A stretch of 64,000 nucleotides of DNA from the NCBI GenBank assembly GCA_021151825.1, contig JAGKWQ010000001.1:682001-746000 (forward strand), given 5' to 3'. The position numbers and the translations under genes were made by a program. Numbering within the stretch: position 1 is the stretch's first letter; each line of letters starts with the position of its first letter. This DNA is from Cellvibrionaceae bacterium. Lineage in GTDB: Bacteria; Pseudomonadota; Gammaproteobacteria; Pseudomonadales; Cellvibrionaceae. Below are positions 24,300 to 33,913 of the stretch, in pieces. Under the pieces are notes generated by a model, which made no database searches, was not told the origin of the DNA, and worked only from the letters and a program-made list of their open reading frames with translations.

Positions 24300-25565
24300 T
24301 TATCGAGGAACAAAATCCAATACCGTCGCGTTGATACAATAACGCGGCTTTCCATTGGGGCCATCGTCAAACACATGTCCTAAATGAATGCCGGAAACCT
24401 TCGCGCGGATTTCAGTGCGTTGCATACCGTAACTGTTATCAGGTTTTTCAATTACAGAACCATCCACCGGCTTGGTAAATGAAAGCCAGCCACTACCGGA
24501 ATCAAAACGGTCGCGGGTATCAAACAACGGAGCACCACTTAATTTATCAATAAACACACCGTCCGGTGTATTTTTGAAAACTTCATATTGCTTGCAGAAG
24601 CGTGAATCAGTACTTTCTTCAAACGCAACATTGAAGGCTTCGCTCTCGCCCAATTTAAATTTTCCGAGCAATAAATAAAATTGCTCCGGATTCATATAAC
24701 CCTGGCGACCAAATACTTCTTTTCCATCCTGCAATAAAATGATGGTTGGTGTTGCCCATGTTGGGGTCTTCAAACTCAATTTATCTAACTGACTTGCGAA
24801 GCGAAAATGCAGAGGGATATCGCCTTTATAATTTTGCGTCACATCTGCTTTAAATTTTTTGCAGTAAGGGCAAAACTCTTCCGCATCGATCACCAAAATA
24901 TGCTTTCCTTTGAGCAAAGCAGAATTATCGGCAAGCACAGTCTGCGTATTACTGTTCTGCTCAAATTTCACGCCAGTAGAATGATCCGGGCAATAGCCGT
25001 TGGGGTTTTTGACAAGGTAATCCTGATGGTATTTTTCAGCCGGATAAAATTTTTCCAAAGGCTTTATTTTCGTAGTAATCGCACCATAACCCGCCTTGGT
25101 TAATAACGCCTGATAAGCCTTCAGTACCTGTTGTGCTGTCTCCGTTTGCGCTTGACTATTGGTTAATATTGTCGAGCGATATTGGGTACCGACATCATTA
25201 CCTTGACGATTCAATTGCGTCGGATCATGCATTTCAAAATAACGTTGTAGCAGTACGGTCACATTGACCACTGCCGGGTTGAAAGTGATCTTTACTACTT
25301 CTGCGAAGTTATTCGGGTTCTGTTTATTTTTGTACTGAGTGATAGCTTCATAATTGGGTTCGATGCCTTTGCCATCGGCATAACCGGAAACGGCATCAAT
25401 TACACCATCAATGGCCTCGAAACGTTTTTCCACCCCCCAGAAACATCCCGCACCAACCACAATAGTGTCAAGGTGGCGTGTTGCTGGCATAGGTTCCGCA
25501 AAAGAGTGATTACCAAAAGCTAGCGTGAATAAAAAAAGAACGTTTAAAAATCGGGAGAGAGCCAT
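24300..25565 (-). CDS. msrAB: secreted MsrA-thioredoxin-MsrB fusion, methionine sulfoxide reductase
   Basis: This 421-residue envelope protein has a signal peptide (residues 1-23) and repairs oxidised methionines of both stereoisomers. MsrA comes first: GCFWGVE with the catalytic Cys near residue 41, then YHQDYL. A thioredoxin-like domain follows at about residues 210-300, with FCPYC and cis-Pro ATPTI. MsrB is last: SGWLSF, HLGHVFDDGP and the catalytic Cys in RYCIN. Zinc-binding CxxC pairs are absent from the MsrB part. In the known neisserial PilB the thioredoxin domain is N-terminal, so this order is unusual. A GATAATGATCAATAT box lies about 160 bp upstream. Confidence 0.9.
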   Translation of the reverse strand: MALSRFLNVLFLFTLAFGNHSFAEPMPATRHLDTIVVGAGCFWGVEKRFEAIDGVIDAVSGYADGKGIEPNYEAITQYKNKQNPNNFAEVVKITFNPAVVNVTVLLQRYFEMHDPTQLNRQGNDVGTQYRSTILTNSQAQTETAQQVLKAYQALLTKAGYGAITTKIKPLEKFYPAEKYHQDYLVKNPNGYCPDHSTGVKFEQNSNTQTVLADNSALLKGKHILVIDAEEFCPYCKKFKADVTQNYKGDIPLHFRFASQLDKLSLKTPTWATPTIILLQDGKEVFGRQGYMNPEQFYLLLGKFKLGESEAFNVAFEESTDSRFCKQYEVFKNTPDGVFIDKLSGAPLFDTRDRFDSGSGWLSFTKPVDGSVIEKPDNSYGMQRTEIRAKVSGIHLGHVFDDGPNGKPRYCINATVLDFVPR

Positions 25566-25725
25566 TGCTACCTCGGTTTGTTTTTAATAAAGAGTATATA
25601 GTCAGGATGTTTGTGGAAAGAACTAACCGCGCCATTTGCCCGCACATAGTGCAATCATGACTTAGCATGCACCACAATATGCAAATAATATTCAGTAATA
25701 TTGAGCTGATTCTGATCACAAAATA

Positions 25726-25740
25726 GATAATGATCAATAT
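25726..25740. promoter_or_regulatory. possible Fur box
   Basis: GATAATGATCAATAT resembles the Fur consensus GATAATGATAATCAT at most positions. It lies in the divergent region between msrAB and the TonB-receptor operon, nearer to msrAB. The match is incomplete. Confidence 0.3.
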
Positions 25741-25818
25741 ATAAGCCCAATCATGACGCAAACACGAGTAGATTTACCATTCTTATAAATTGGCCTTTCA
25801 TTTGCTAAGGCTATTCGT

Positions 25819-25973
25819 CGTTATATCCTTAAAAATATACCGATAGTTATCCATTACCATAAACATACACGGTGGCAACTAATATTCCGGCCTCGCCGGT
25901 AACAATTATAGAGAGAGCGGCAAGGTAAAAATTTTTGCCTATCGCTATATTCTTGAAAATATATCGACATTTA
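25819..25973. repeat. pair of imperfect 31 bp direct repeats upstream of the TonB operon
   Basis: Positions 25819-25849 and 25943-25973 match at 25 of 31 bases, with starts 124 bp apart. Both contain CTT-AAAATATA-CGA. They lie in the 438 bp region upstream of the TonB-dependent receptor gene and may be regulator sites or remnants of a duplication. Confidence 0.5.
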
Positions 25974-26003
25974 AGACCCACTATTTGAAAACACGGAACC
26001 AGT

Positions 26004-28025
26004 ATGAGAAATCATTTTTATATCCCGTCACATTTATCGTTATTTATTGCCAGCACTATTTCTATTGGGTTTCCCTCTGTGGCCTTGGCAAACACCAATG
26101 CACCCAAACTCGAAACCATTGTCGTCACCGCCAATGCACTGGATACCGAAGACGACAACACCCAACGTATCAGTATCGACACCATTCGCGCTTACGATAA
26201 GGAAACTGTCGGCGGTGCACTTAATCTCAGTAGCGGTGTGAGCTTGAGTAAAGTCGGTGCGCGCAATGAAGAGATGGTGTACGTGCGCGGTTTTGATTTG
26301 CGGCAAGTACCAGTATTTCTTGATGGTATTCCAGTGTATGTACCCTATGACGGCTATGTGGATCTGGGCCGCTTTAATACGTTTGGTATTGCCCATATTG
26401 ATGTAGCCAAGGGTTTCAGTTCATTAATTTATGGACCTAATACATTAGGCGGTGCAATTAATCTGGTAAGTCGCAAACCGGGTAATGTATTGGAAGGCGA
26501 AATTGGAGCGGGAACAACCTGGGCTGATGACGGTAATAATAATTCACGTCGTGTTTACACCAATATCGGCAGCAATCAGGGTAGCTGGTATGTGCAAGCA
26601 GGGCTCTCTTATTTGGATGTAGATTCATTTTCACTGTCCGATGATTTTCCAGCAAGACGTTTTGAAAATGGCGATGAGCGCGAGAATAGCTACAGTGATG
26701 ATCGCAAATACAGTTTGAAAGTGGCGCTCACACCCAATGAAACAGATGAATACAGTTTGAGTTATTCGTCACAAAAAGGTGAAAAGGGTAACCCACCTTA
26801 TGCGGGCGCAATTGCCAGTATTAGTGCACGTTACTGGCAGTGGCCAGTGTGGGATAAAGACAGCATTTATTTTTTATCCAATACCCAATGGGACAACGTC
26901 ACACTCAAAGTGCGCGCTTATCACGACACATATGAAAACTCACTATTTACTTATGATGATGCAACTTACACTACACAAAATCGTCCTTCGTCGTTTAAAA
27001 GCTGGTATGACGATTTCACCAACGGCGCCAGCGCACAACTGGATTTCCAAATCAGTAGTAATAATTTATTGAAAGCAGCCTACCACTGGAAAGAAGATAT
27101 TCATCGCGAACACAATGCAGGCCAACCCATTCGTCGCACCAGTGACCGCACACAGTCTCTCGTATTGGAAGACACGCACGATATAACTAATAAACTGTCA
27201 CTAGTCGCCGGTGTTTCCCACGATTGGCGAGATAGCCTTGAAGCTGAAGATTACAACGCAAATACCGGCGTTATTTCAGATTTCCCCAAAGGCGATAACA
27301 GTGCAAATAACACAACCCTCGGTTTTTTTTATCGTCTAACAGATGCAAGCCGGGTGCACCTGACCGCTGCACGTAAACATCGCTTCGCTACAATTAAAGA
27401 TCGCTTTTCCTATCGCATGGGCAGTGCCATTCCCAATCCGGATTTGCACAGCGAAGAAGCTGATCATTACGAACTCGGTTATGAACATAAACTCAGCAAC
27501 CAATTGCGCTGGGACATCAGTGTATTCCGTTCCGATATCACCGATATGATCCAGGCGATAAGTATTCCCGCCAGTGCCTGCAGTGCACCGCCTTGCTCGC
27601 AAATGCAAAACATTGGAGAAGTACGTGCGACCGGCGCCGATACCGGTTTGCATTTTTCACTTGGCGATGTGCAATTGGGAACGGTTTATAGTTATCTCGA
27701 TCGCGACAATATCACCTCACCTCCGGTACGCTTAATTGACACACCACGCCATAAATTCGCTGCGGACCTGCGTTGGAATATTACGCGCGCATGGAATTTG
27801 ACAGCAACCACCGAAGCATCCTCATCCCGTTACACCACCAGTAATGGCGTTCAGCAAACCAAAGGATTTGGTGTTACCAATTTAAAAACCGGTTATCGCA
27901 TTTTTGATGAAAAATTATTAGTCGAAGCCGGCGCACGCAATGTATTTGATCGCTTGTACGAATATAGCGAAGGTTTCCCTGAGGCTGGCCGTACCTGGTT
28001 CTTACAAATCAATTACAGCCTTTAG
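26004..28025 (+). CDS. TonB-dependent receptor (first of the operon)
   Basis: This 673-residue outer-membrane receptor has a signal peptide ending near VALA (residue 30), followed by a TonB box LETIVVTA. The plug domain covers about residues 38-160, with VYVRGFDLRQVPVFLDGIP and YGPNTLGGAINLVSRKP. A 22-strand beta-barrel follows and ends in the terminal aromatic motif TWFLQINYSL. The ligand is not evident. The downstream periplasmic binding protein and di-haem cytochrome suggest a metal ion or metal complex. It is followed after 9 bp by the binding-protein gene. Confidence 0.92.
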   Translation: MRNHFYIPSHLSLFIASTISIGFPSVALANTNAPKLETIVVTANALDTEDDNTQRISIDTIRAYDKETVGGALNLSSGVSLSKVGARNEEMVYVRGFDLRQVPVFLDGIPVYVPYDGYVDLGRFNTFGIAHIDVAKGFSSLIYGPNTLGGAINLVSRKPGNVLEGEIGAGTTWADDGNNNSRRVYTNIGSNQGSWYVQAGLSYLDVDSFSLSDDFPARRFENGDERENSYSDDRKYSLKVALTPNETDEYSLSYSSQKGEKGNPPYAGAIASISARYWQWPVWDKDSIYFLSNTQWDNVTLKVRAYHDTYENSLFTYDDATYTTQNRPSSFKSWYDDFTNGASAQLDFQISSNNLLKAAYHWKEDIHREHNAGQPIRRTSDRTQSLVLEDTHDITNKLSLVAGVSHDWRDSLEAEDYNANTGVISDFPKGDNSANNTTLGFFYRLTDASRVHLTAARKHRFATIKDRFSYRMGSAIPNPDLHSEEADHYELGYEHKLSNQLRWDISVFRSDITDMIQAISIPASACSAPPCSQMQNIGEVRATGADTGLHFSLGDVQLGTVYSYLDRDNITSPPVRLIDTPRHKFAADLRWNITRAWNLTATTEASSSRYTTSNGVQQTKGFGVTNLKTGYRIFDEKLLVEAGARNVFDRLYEYSEGFPEAGRTWFLQINYSL

Positions 28026-28034
28026 GAGCCGGTG

Positions 28035-29330
28035 ATGAATACGATAAACCTGATGCGCCGCCGGCTATTACAAAGTGTTGCGCTGGCATTTGCCAGCGCC
28101 GCGTTACCGTTACACGCAGAAATACAAACACTGTCCGTCATGACAAGCTACCCCACGGAAGTAACTGAACGTATGCAAGCGGCGTTTGAAAAAGCGTATC
28201 CGCAATATCGCCTCCAAATTATCTGGCGCATGCCACAAGATGCACTGCCTTATTTGCAACAACCCAAACAAGGGGGCATTGATGTTTACTGGTCACCGTC
28301 GCCACGAACGTTTAATCAACTGAAATCCGACAATGCATTGCGCAAACTCGATATTGATTTAACCGGTTTGCCGGAAGCCATTGGGAAAACCCGCTTGCGC
28401 GATACCGATAATTATTTCACCGCAACGGAAATGGCTGGCTTTGGTTTTGCGATTAATACCCAAGTAATCACCGCACTCAATATTGAATCACCAAAAACCT
28501 GGCAGGATCTCACCAATCCCAAACTGGATGGAAAAATAGTGGTGCCTAATCCTGCACGCGTGGGTTTTGCTCCGGTGTTAATCGATATTCCATTGCAAGG
28601 TTATGGCTGGGACGCAGGCTGGGCATTGTGGAGCGAAATTTGTGGCAATGCAGAATTGCTCGAACAAGGCGGTGGATTTATTAGCGATAAAGTTTCCGCC
28701 GGGCAATTTGCCGTTGGATTATCGATAGATTTTTTTATTGCCTCCGCCATCGCCAATGGGGCCCCCATTCGGTTTGTGTATCCGGAGCGCGGTGGAATTA
28801 ACCCGGCACATATCGCGATTACCGCAAGCACAGATAAACTCGATGCAGCTAAAAAATTTACTGAATTTGTATTGAGTAATCAGGGGCAAACGTTACTTAC
28901 CCACGCCGATATTCGCAAATTACCCGTGCGGCCATCGGTCTATGAAACATTACCTGCGGATTATTACCGCCCCTTTATCGCCGCTACTCGTGGCGAGCTG
29001 GATTACGATAATGATGGCGGACGCAATCGCCTTGGTGTTATCACCGCGTTGTTTGATCATCACCTCGCTTATCGCCATGAAGAACAACGCGCGTTATGGA
29101 AAAAACTGCACGCGCTTGAGTCAACAGGAAAGCCACAACCCGCATTACGTAATTTACTCACCGCTGTGCCGCTTACAGAGAGAGCAGCTACAAGTTCCGA
29201 ATTGCAAAAACAATTTCGCGAGAGATTGGAGGGAACCAATAAACCGGAATTGCGTACGCCGGAACGCCAATGGCGTGACGCCACAGATAAACGAATTGCT
29301 GCTGCACAAAAACTAGCGGAGAGTTTATGA
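28035..29330 (+). CDS. periplasmic extracellular solute-binding protein, Fe(III)-type
   Basis: This 431-residue periplasmic binding protein resembles the ferric/putrescine ABC-binding family 1/13. VMTSYPTEVTERMQAAFEKAYPQY opens the fold, and PQDALPYL, DVYWSPSP, MAGFGFAINTQ and NPARVGFAPVLI follow. The leader has MRRRLLQ, so Tat export is possible. After the usual ending (about residue 330) there is an extra helical C-terminal region of about 100 residues, rich in Glu, Arg and Gln. No permease or ATPase gene is adjacent. ATG 28035 has AGGAG 6 nt upstream. It overlaps the next start by ATGA. Confidence 0.82.
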   Translation: MNTINLMRRRLLQSVALAFASAALPLHAEIQTLSVMTSYPTEVTERMQAAFEKAYPQYRLQIIWRMPQDALPYLQQPKQGGIDVYWSPSPRTFNQLKSDNALRKLDIDLTGLPEAIGKTRLRDTDNYFTATEMAGFGFAINTQVITALNIESPKTWQDLTNPKLDGKIVVPNPARVGFAPVLIDIPLQGYGWDAGWALWSEICGNAELLEQGGGFISDKVSAGQFAVGLSIDFFIASAIANGAPIRFVYPERGGINPAHIAITASTDKLDAAKKFTEFVLSNQGQTLLTHADIRKLPVRPSVYETLPADYYRPFIAATRGELDYDNDGGRNRLGVITALFDHHLAYRHEEQRALWKKLHALESTGKPQPALRNLLTAVPLTERAATSSELQKQFRERLEGTNKPELRTPERQWRDATDKRIAAAQKLAESL

Positions 29331-30721
29331 CTCTCCGATTTTCTACAGCCATCATTTTTAGTATTTTTTCCATTAGTACTGCGATTAATGCAATAGAACT
29401 TTCTACGCAGCAACGCGCCACAGCTAATCATGCTATTAATCATGTAACCAATAAAATAACTCGTGAAGCCTATGCGCAACCTTTTGCCGGATTGAGCGAA
29501 CAAGAACTCGCGCAGTTTTTTCGCGGGCGCAATATCTTTCGCCAGAGCTGGGTGATTGCACCGGCGAAAGATACGCTGGTTGGATTAGGCCCGCTGTATA
29601 ACCGTATCGCTTGCGTATCCTGCCATCCTAAAAATGGTCGCGGCCGCGCACCTAATGATGCCAGCGAACGAATGCAATCCATGCTCGTACGTTTATCAAT
29701 ATCAGGAACCACAAAACACGGCGGCCCCAAACCTCATCCGCGTTATGGTAATCAACTTAACGAGGAAGGTGTTCCCGGTGTATCTGGTGAAGGCCGTGCA
29801 CAATTGCAGTGGGAACATCAAACCATCGAATTCGCAGATGGAACGCAAATACGTTTACGTAAACCGCAGCTCATATTTAGCGAATTAAATTATGGACCAC
29901 TCTATAAAGATCAGGAACCAACACTAACTTCAGCGCGTATTGGCCCAATCGTTTACGGGCTTGGCTTGCTTGATGCCGTGAGCGAGGAAGATTTACTCAC
30001 ATTCGCACAACAGCAAAACCCCGATGGCATTAAAGGTAAGGTTAATCGGGTATGGGATATTGCCGAACAACAACACCGTATTGGCCGCTTTGGCGCAAAA
30101 GCAAATACCGCCAGTTTGCGCAGCCAAATTGTCGATGCAATGCTGGGCGACCTGGGCATCACCTCCCGTTTATTACCCAACGAAAATTGCCTGCCCCATC
30201 AACAAGCATGTTTGCGCGCATTGAGTGGCGGTTCACCGGAATTAAACGATGAACAACTGGCAGACCTTGAATTTTATTTTCGCCACCTTGCAGTTCCAGC
30301 CCGGCGCAATACGAATCACCCACAAGTAAACGCTGGCGAAAAAATATTTTCTGAAATCGGCTGTGCACGTTGTCATCGCCCAGAGTTAAGAACCGCTAAA
30401 ACATATCCATACAAGCATTTAGCAAATTTAACGATTCAACCTTATACCGATTTACTACTGCACGACATGGGTGAAGGCCTTGCAGACAATCGCCCGGACT
30501 TTCAAGCCACTGGCCGTGAATGGCGAACACCGCCACTATGGGGGATAGGGCTGACAAATTTTATCAACGAATATCAATCCTATTTACACGATGGCCGCGC
30601 ACAAACACTCACGGAAGCCATTGTGTGGCACGGCGGCGAAGCAACAAAAGTACGCGAACGTTACCTCAAGTTGCCGCATCACGAGCGAGATGCATTAGAT
30701 CAATTTTTATTATCCCTATAA
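29327..30721 (+). CDS. di-haem oxidoreductase of the DUF1111 (DHOR) family
   Basis: This 464-residue secreted c-type cytochrome begins with a signal peptide (through INA, about residue 22). It has two haem-binding sites, CVSCH (about residue 95) and CARCH (about residue 347), and the DUF1111 landmarks GLGPLYNRIACVSCH, GLGLLDAV and HDMGEGLAD. The family is distantly related to di-haem peroxidases and is often found beside imelysins and iron-uptake genes. Here it is translationally coupled to a binding protein (ATGA overlap) and sits between two TonB receptors. Oxidation or reduction of the imported metal in the periplasm is a plausible role, by inference. Confidence 0.9.
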   Translation: MTLRFSTAIIFSIFSISTAINAIELSTQQRATANHAINHVTNKITREAYAQPFAGLSEQELAQFFRGRNIFRQSWVIAPAKDTLVGLGPLYNRIACVSCHPKNGRGRAPNDASERMQSMLVRLSISGTTKHGGPKPHPRYGNQLNEEGVPGVSGEGRAQLQWEHQTIEFADGTQIRLRKPQLIFSELNYGPLYKDQEPTLTSARIGPIVYGLGLLDAVSEEDLLTFAQQQNPDGIKGKVNRVWDIAEQQHRIGRFGAKANTASLRSQIVDAMLGDLGITSRLLPNENCLPHQQACLRALSGGSPELNDEQLADLEFYFRHLAVPARRNTNHPQVNAGEKIFSEIGCARCHRPELRTAKTYPYKHLANLTIQPYTDLLLHDMGEGLADNRPDFQATGREWRTPPLWGIGLTNFINEYQSYLHDGRAQTLTEAIVWHGGEATKVRERYLKLPHHERDALDQFLLSL

Positions 30722-30742
30722 GCAATTTGGTAAGGAAAGCGT

Positions 30743-30805
30743 ATGCCAACGAACCAAATCAATTTTTTCGAAATGAATTCACAGCACTTTCCATCATTCA
30801 AATGA
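30743..30805 (+). CDS. candidate 20-residue peptide ORF
   Basis: ATG 30743 follows TAAGGAAAGCGT, a reasonable ribosome-binding site. It encodes MPTNQINFFEMNSQHFPSFK. Its stop overlaps the start of a 26-residue ORF by ATGA. No family is recognised. It may simply be leader sequence of the next receptor gene. Confidence 0.3.
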   Translation: MPTNQINFFEMNSQHFPSFK

Positions 30806-30882
30806 ATCAATCCCGGCAATGGCAATTTATTTCGGCAACACAGAATTTTGCATCGTATTTTTCACAATTCAATCGCAACTAA
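30802..30882 (+). CDS. candidate 26-residue peptide ORF
   Basis: This second tiny ORF overlaps the 20-residue ORF (ATGA). It has no Shine-Dalgarno of its own and would depend on translational coupling. The product is rich in Gln, Phe and Asn and has no Cys. It ends 25 bp before the second receptor gene. It is probably a leader, or chance. Confidence 0.25.
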   Translation: MNQSRQWQFISATQNFASYFSQFNRN

Positions 30883-30907
30883 TGTTTATACCCAAAGGAG
30901 TTTTGAA

Positions 30908-33442
30908 ATGAGTTCAGCCCCAACGTTGTACCGGTCACGTGCGGCACAACAAGAACGCAAACATGATTCATACTTATCTGCAGGTCAATTTGTTAAAAGC
31001 ATACTGCATTGCATCATCACAGCAACCCTGTTTTCTGTTTCGGGTATATCTCATTCTGCACCGGTTTTCCCGCAAGAGCCCTCCGGTCAACATGAATTAT
31101 CTAACACGAAAACTGAACGATCAAAAACCTCACCACCAGGATCTGCTTTATTAAAAGCAAGTAGCGACCAAACACTGAATACTATTGTCGTAACCGCACG
31201 CCGCCGCGAAGAGCTTATTCAAACTGTGCCAGCTGCGGTATCCGCCGTTAGCGGTGAATTGCTCGACAGTTCATACACGGTAAATACTCAATCACTAAGC
31301 CAACTGGTTCCATCGCTTTATTACAACTCCGCCAACCCGCGCAACACGGCGTATACCATTCGCGGTTTGGGTTCGAATACATTGTCGGTTAGCGCAGCAA
31401 ATGATGGTATCGAACCCGGTGTGGGATTTTATGTGGATCAGGTTTATCACGGGCGACCAGCGACAGCAGCGTTTGACTTTGTAGATATCGAACGCATCGA
31501 AGTACTGCGCGGCCCGCAAGGTACAGTGTTCGGAAAAAACTCCACGGCAGGCGCGATTCATATCATGAGTCGCGAACCCACGTTCGAACCCGAAGCAAAT
31601 GGCGAAGTATCTATCGGTGAATCCAATTTCAGGCAATTCAAAGGTGCCGTTTCCGGTGCACTATTTGACGATAAAGTTGCTGCGCGCCTTTCCGGATTAA
31701 TCACCAAACGCGATGGTGTAATTCACAACGTCACGACCGGTGAAGATCTCAACGAACGTAACAACTATGCACTGCGCGGGCAGCTATTATTTGTTCCAGA
31801 CGACAACCTCAAAGTGCGTTTAATAGCCGATGTTTCCGATCTTGATTCCGCTTGCTGCACACAAAGTTTTTTACGCGTGGGCGAAAGCAAACGCAGCGCT
31901 GCACGCCAATTTCCTGCACTCGCTGCCGGGCTCGGTTACGCACCCCCGAGCCGCAATGTTTATGATCGCCTGACGGATATCGATACCGACTTGCACATTG
32001 ATACACAAGATGGCGGCGTAGCGCTGATCGCCGATTGGGATCTCGACGATAAGACGCTCACGTCTGTTAGTGCGTGGCGTTACTGGGATTGGGATGTAGC
32101 AAATGATCGCGACTATATCGGTGTTCCCATTCAAACGGTGCAACGCATTCCTTCGCGACAAGATCAATACAGCCAGGAACTTCGCCTTGCCACCAATGGC
32201 GATGGCCCACTGAATTACGTCACCGGTTTATATTTTTTCACGCAAAAAATTACCGGTGAGCCCACAAGTATTTACGGCCCACAAGCCGCGTATTGGTTAT
32301 TGAATAAAGCAAATTTCACCGTGCCCATTCCGGCAAATTTACTCGATGGTTATGGCCAGATTGGTGATTCACGTTTTGAAATGGAAAGTTATGCTGCCTT
32401 CGGTGAAGTGAGCTATGAATTTATTCCACGCCTGACCGGGACGGTGGGTTTGCGTTACACCAATGAAGACAAGGAAGGCTCTTATTCGACACAAGTATTT
32501 GGTGGAGCAGACCTCTCCGCGCACAACGCAACCACGGCTGCAGAATTGCGTCGCGCACAACTTTCGATTTTGCGCCCGCAAAGTTACGAAGCCAGTGATG
32601 ATGGCGGCAACTTATCCGGGCGTACCAATCTCGCTTATCAATTCAGCGATGATTGGATGGCCTACGCGAGTTATGCCCATGGTTACAAATCCGGTGGACT
32701 CAATATGTCGGGCCTACCGCTCAACGCACAAAATCAACCGACGCTTGCAACAGCAGTGATCCGGGACGAAAAAAATTCCACAGTAGAAATTGGTTTTAAG
32801 TCGACGTTATTTGCAGACAGAGTAACGCTGAATATCGCGGCCTATCGCACGGAAGTTGAAGATTATCAGGCGAATATTGTTTCGAACCTTGAAACAGCAG
32901 CGCTGCGTTCGTATCCATCAAATGTCCCCGAAGTTCGCGTGCAAGGTGTGGAAACAGATTTCACCGCACTGTTATTTACCGGTTTCACACTGCGCCTATC
33001 CGCCGCTTATGCCGATGGTGAAAATACCGATTATCCGGAAGGCCCCTGCCCTCTCGAGGTACAAACCGCTACCACCGTGGCCTGCGATCTCAGTGGCAGC
33101 AACCTCGCTGGCCTTTCAAAATGGGTTGGATCGGCAGGCTTTGATTATCTCTACCAAGTAGGCCCCGGTGAGATTTCATTGCGCGCCGATGTAAACTCCC
33201 GCTCGCGCTACAACAGTGACACATCAAACTCGCGCTACACCTGGATCAGTGGTTATAACGTCGTTAACGCCAGTATCGGTTATCGTTTCAATAATGGTTG
33301 GGAAATGGATGTATTTGCCCACAATTTATTTGATTCGGATTACATTCAAGCGCTGACCATTCAAACAGGAAACTCGGGCCTGATTCTCGGCCAACCGAGC
33401 GATCCAAGAATGATAGGAGTAACGCTGCGCGCGAAGCTTTAA
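30908..33442 (+). CDS. TonB-dependent receptor (last of the operon)
   Basis: This 844-residue outer-membrane receptor starts at ATG 30908, backed by AAAGGAG 8 nt upstream. An in-frame ATG at 30848 is not needed. The long N-terminus has a hydrophobic segment (about residues 31-48), then a low-complexity spacer and the TonB box LNTIVVTARRREE. The plug is RGLGSNTLSVSAANDGIEPG and IEVLRGPQGTVFGKNSTAGAIH. The barrel ends in RMIGVTLRAKL. It resembles the broad receptor group of oligotrophic marine and Sphingomonas-type bacteria, for which ligands vary from iron complexes to glycans. It belongs to the same transcription unit as the preceding three genes, although a 186 bp gap precedes it. Confidence 0.9.
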   Translation: MSSAPTLYRSRAAQQERKHDSYLSAGQFVKSILHCIITATLFSVSGISHSAPVFPQEPSGQHELSNTKTERSKTSPPGSALLKASSDQTLNTIVVTARRREELIQTVPAAVSAVSGELLDSSYTVNTQSLSQLVPSLYYNSANPRNTAYTIRGLGSNTLSVSAANDGIEPGVGFYVDQVYHGRPATAAFDFVDIERIEVLRGPQGTVFGKNSTAGAIHIMSREPTFEPEANGEVSIGESNFRQFKGAVSGALFDDKVAARLSGLITKRDGVIHNVTTGEDLNERNNYALRGQLLFVPDDNLKVRLIADVSDLDSACCTQSFLRVGESKRSAARQFPALAAGLGYAPPSRNVYDRLTDIDTDLHIDTQDGGVALIADWDLDDKTLTSVSAWRYWDWDVANDRDYIGVPIQTVQRIPSRQDQYSQELRLATNGDGPLNYVTGLYFFTQKITGEPTSIYGPQAAYWLLNKANFTVPIPANLLDGYGQIGDSRFEMESYAAFGEVSYEFIPRLTGTVGLRYTNEDKEGSYSTQVFGGADLSAHNATTAAELRRAQLSILRPQSYEASDDGGNLSGRTNLAYQFSDDWMAYASYAHGYKSGGLNMSGLPLNAQNQPTLATAVIRDEKNSTVEIGFKSTLFADRVTLNIAAYRTEVEDYQANIVSNLETAALRSYPSNVPEVRVQGVETDFTALLFTGFTLRLSAAYADGENTDYPEGPCPLEVQTATTVACDLSGSNLAGLSKWVGSAGFDYLYQVGPGEISLRADVNSRSRYNSDTSNSRYTWISGYNVVNASIGYRFNNGWEMDVFAHNLFDSDYIQALTIQTGNSGLILGQPSDPRMIGVTLRAKL

Positions 33443-33465
33443 TCTAACAAAAAAATTCATTTATA

Positions 33466-33501
33466 AAATTCGCCGCTGCCAAATTATGCAGCAGCGAATT
33501 T
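33466..33501 (+). terminator. hairpin after the TonB operon
   Basis: AAATTCGC-C-GCTGC (33466-33479) pairs with GCAGC-A-GCGAATTT (33488-33501), a 13 bp stem with one mismatch. The U-tract is weak, so termination is likely but not certain. Confidence 0.55.
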
Positions 33502-33628
33502 GATGACCCATTTTTCGATTTATTGAATTTTTTACTGCGAAAAGCCAATCCACATTGTTACATCTTAAAAACTGCCGCCATACGAGAAATATAATTCAGT
33601 CATTGCTGTTAATTGCTGGATTATTTTT

Positions 33629-33913
33629 TTATCCCACAATTTCCTTCAACGCATCTACATGTCCTTTAAAAGCCTTACGCCCAGCGGGAGATAGCGATAA
33701 CCATGTACGCTGCCTCCCCTCGCTAGCGCTTTTATTAATCACCACATAACCTGCTTCATCAAGCGGTTTAATATGTTTGGAAAGCACAGAGTCACTTACC
33801 TCCAGTTGTTCGCGCAGCGCACTGAACTCAAGTGATGTGACCGGCGCTAACAACGCACAAATTCTTAACCGGTTAGGCGCATGGATTAAATCATCAAAAC
33901 AGGCACGCCCCAT
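33629..33913 (-). CDS. winged-helix transcriptional regulator
   Basis: This 94-residue protein has a single winged helix-turn-helix domain of the MarR/ArsR-like HTH_27 type: helices IHAPNRLRICALLAP, FSALREQLEVSDSVLSKHIKPLDEAGYV (recognition helix), and a wing with INKSASEGRQRTWLSLSPAGRKAF. It lacks metal-binding cysteines of the ArsR type. It overlaps the upstream membrane-protein gene by one base (TAATG), so the two form an operon and the regulator probably controls that pair. The same pairing of a small wHTH with a membrane protein is common in proteobacteria. Confidence 0.85.
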   Translation of the reverse strand: MGRACFDDLIHAPNRLRICALLAPVTSLEFSALREQLEVSDSVLSKHIKPLDEAGYVVINKSASEGRQRTWLSLSPAGRKAFKGHVDALKEIVG

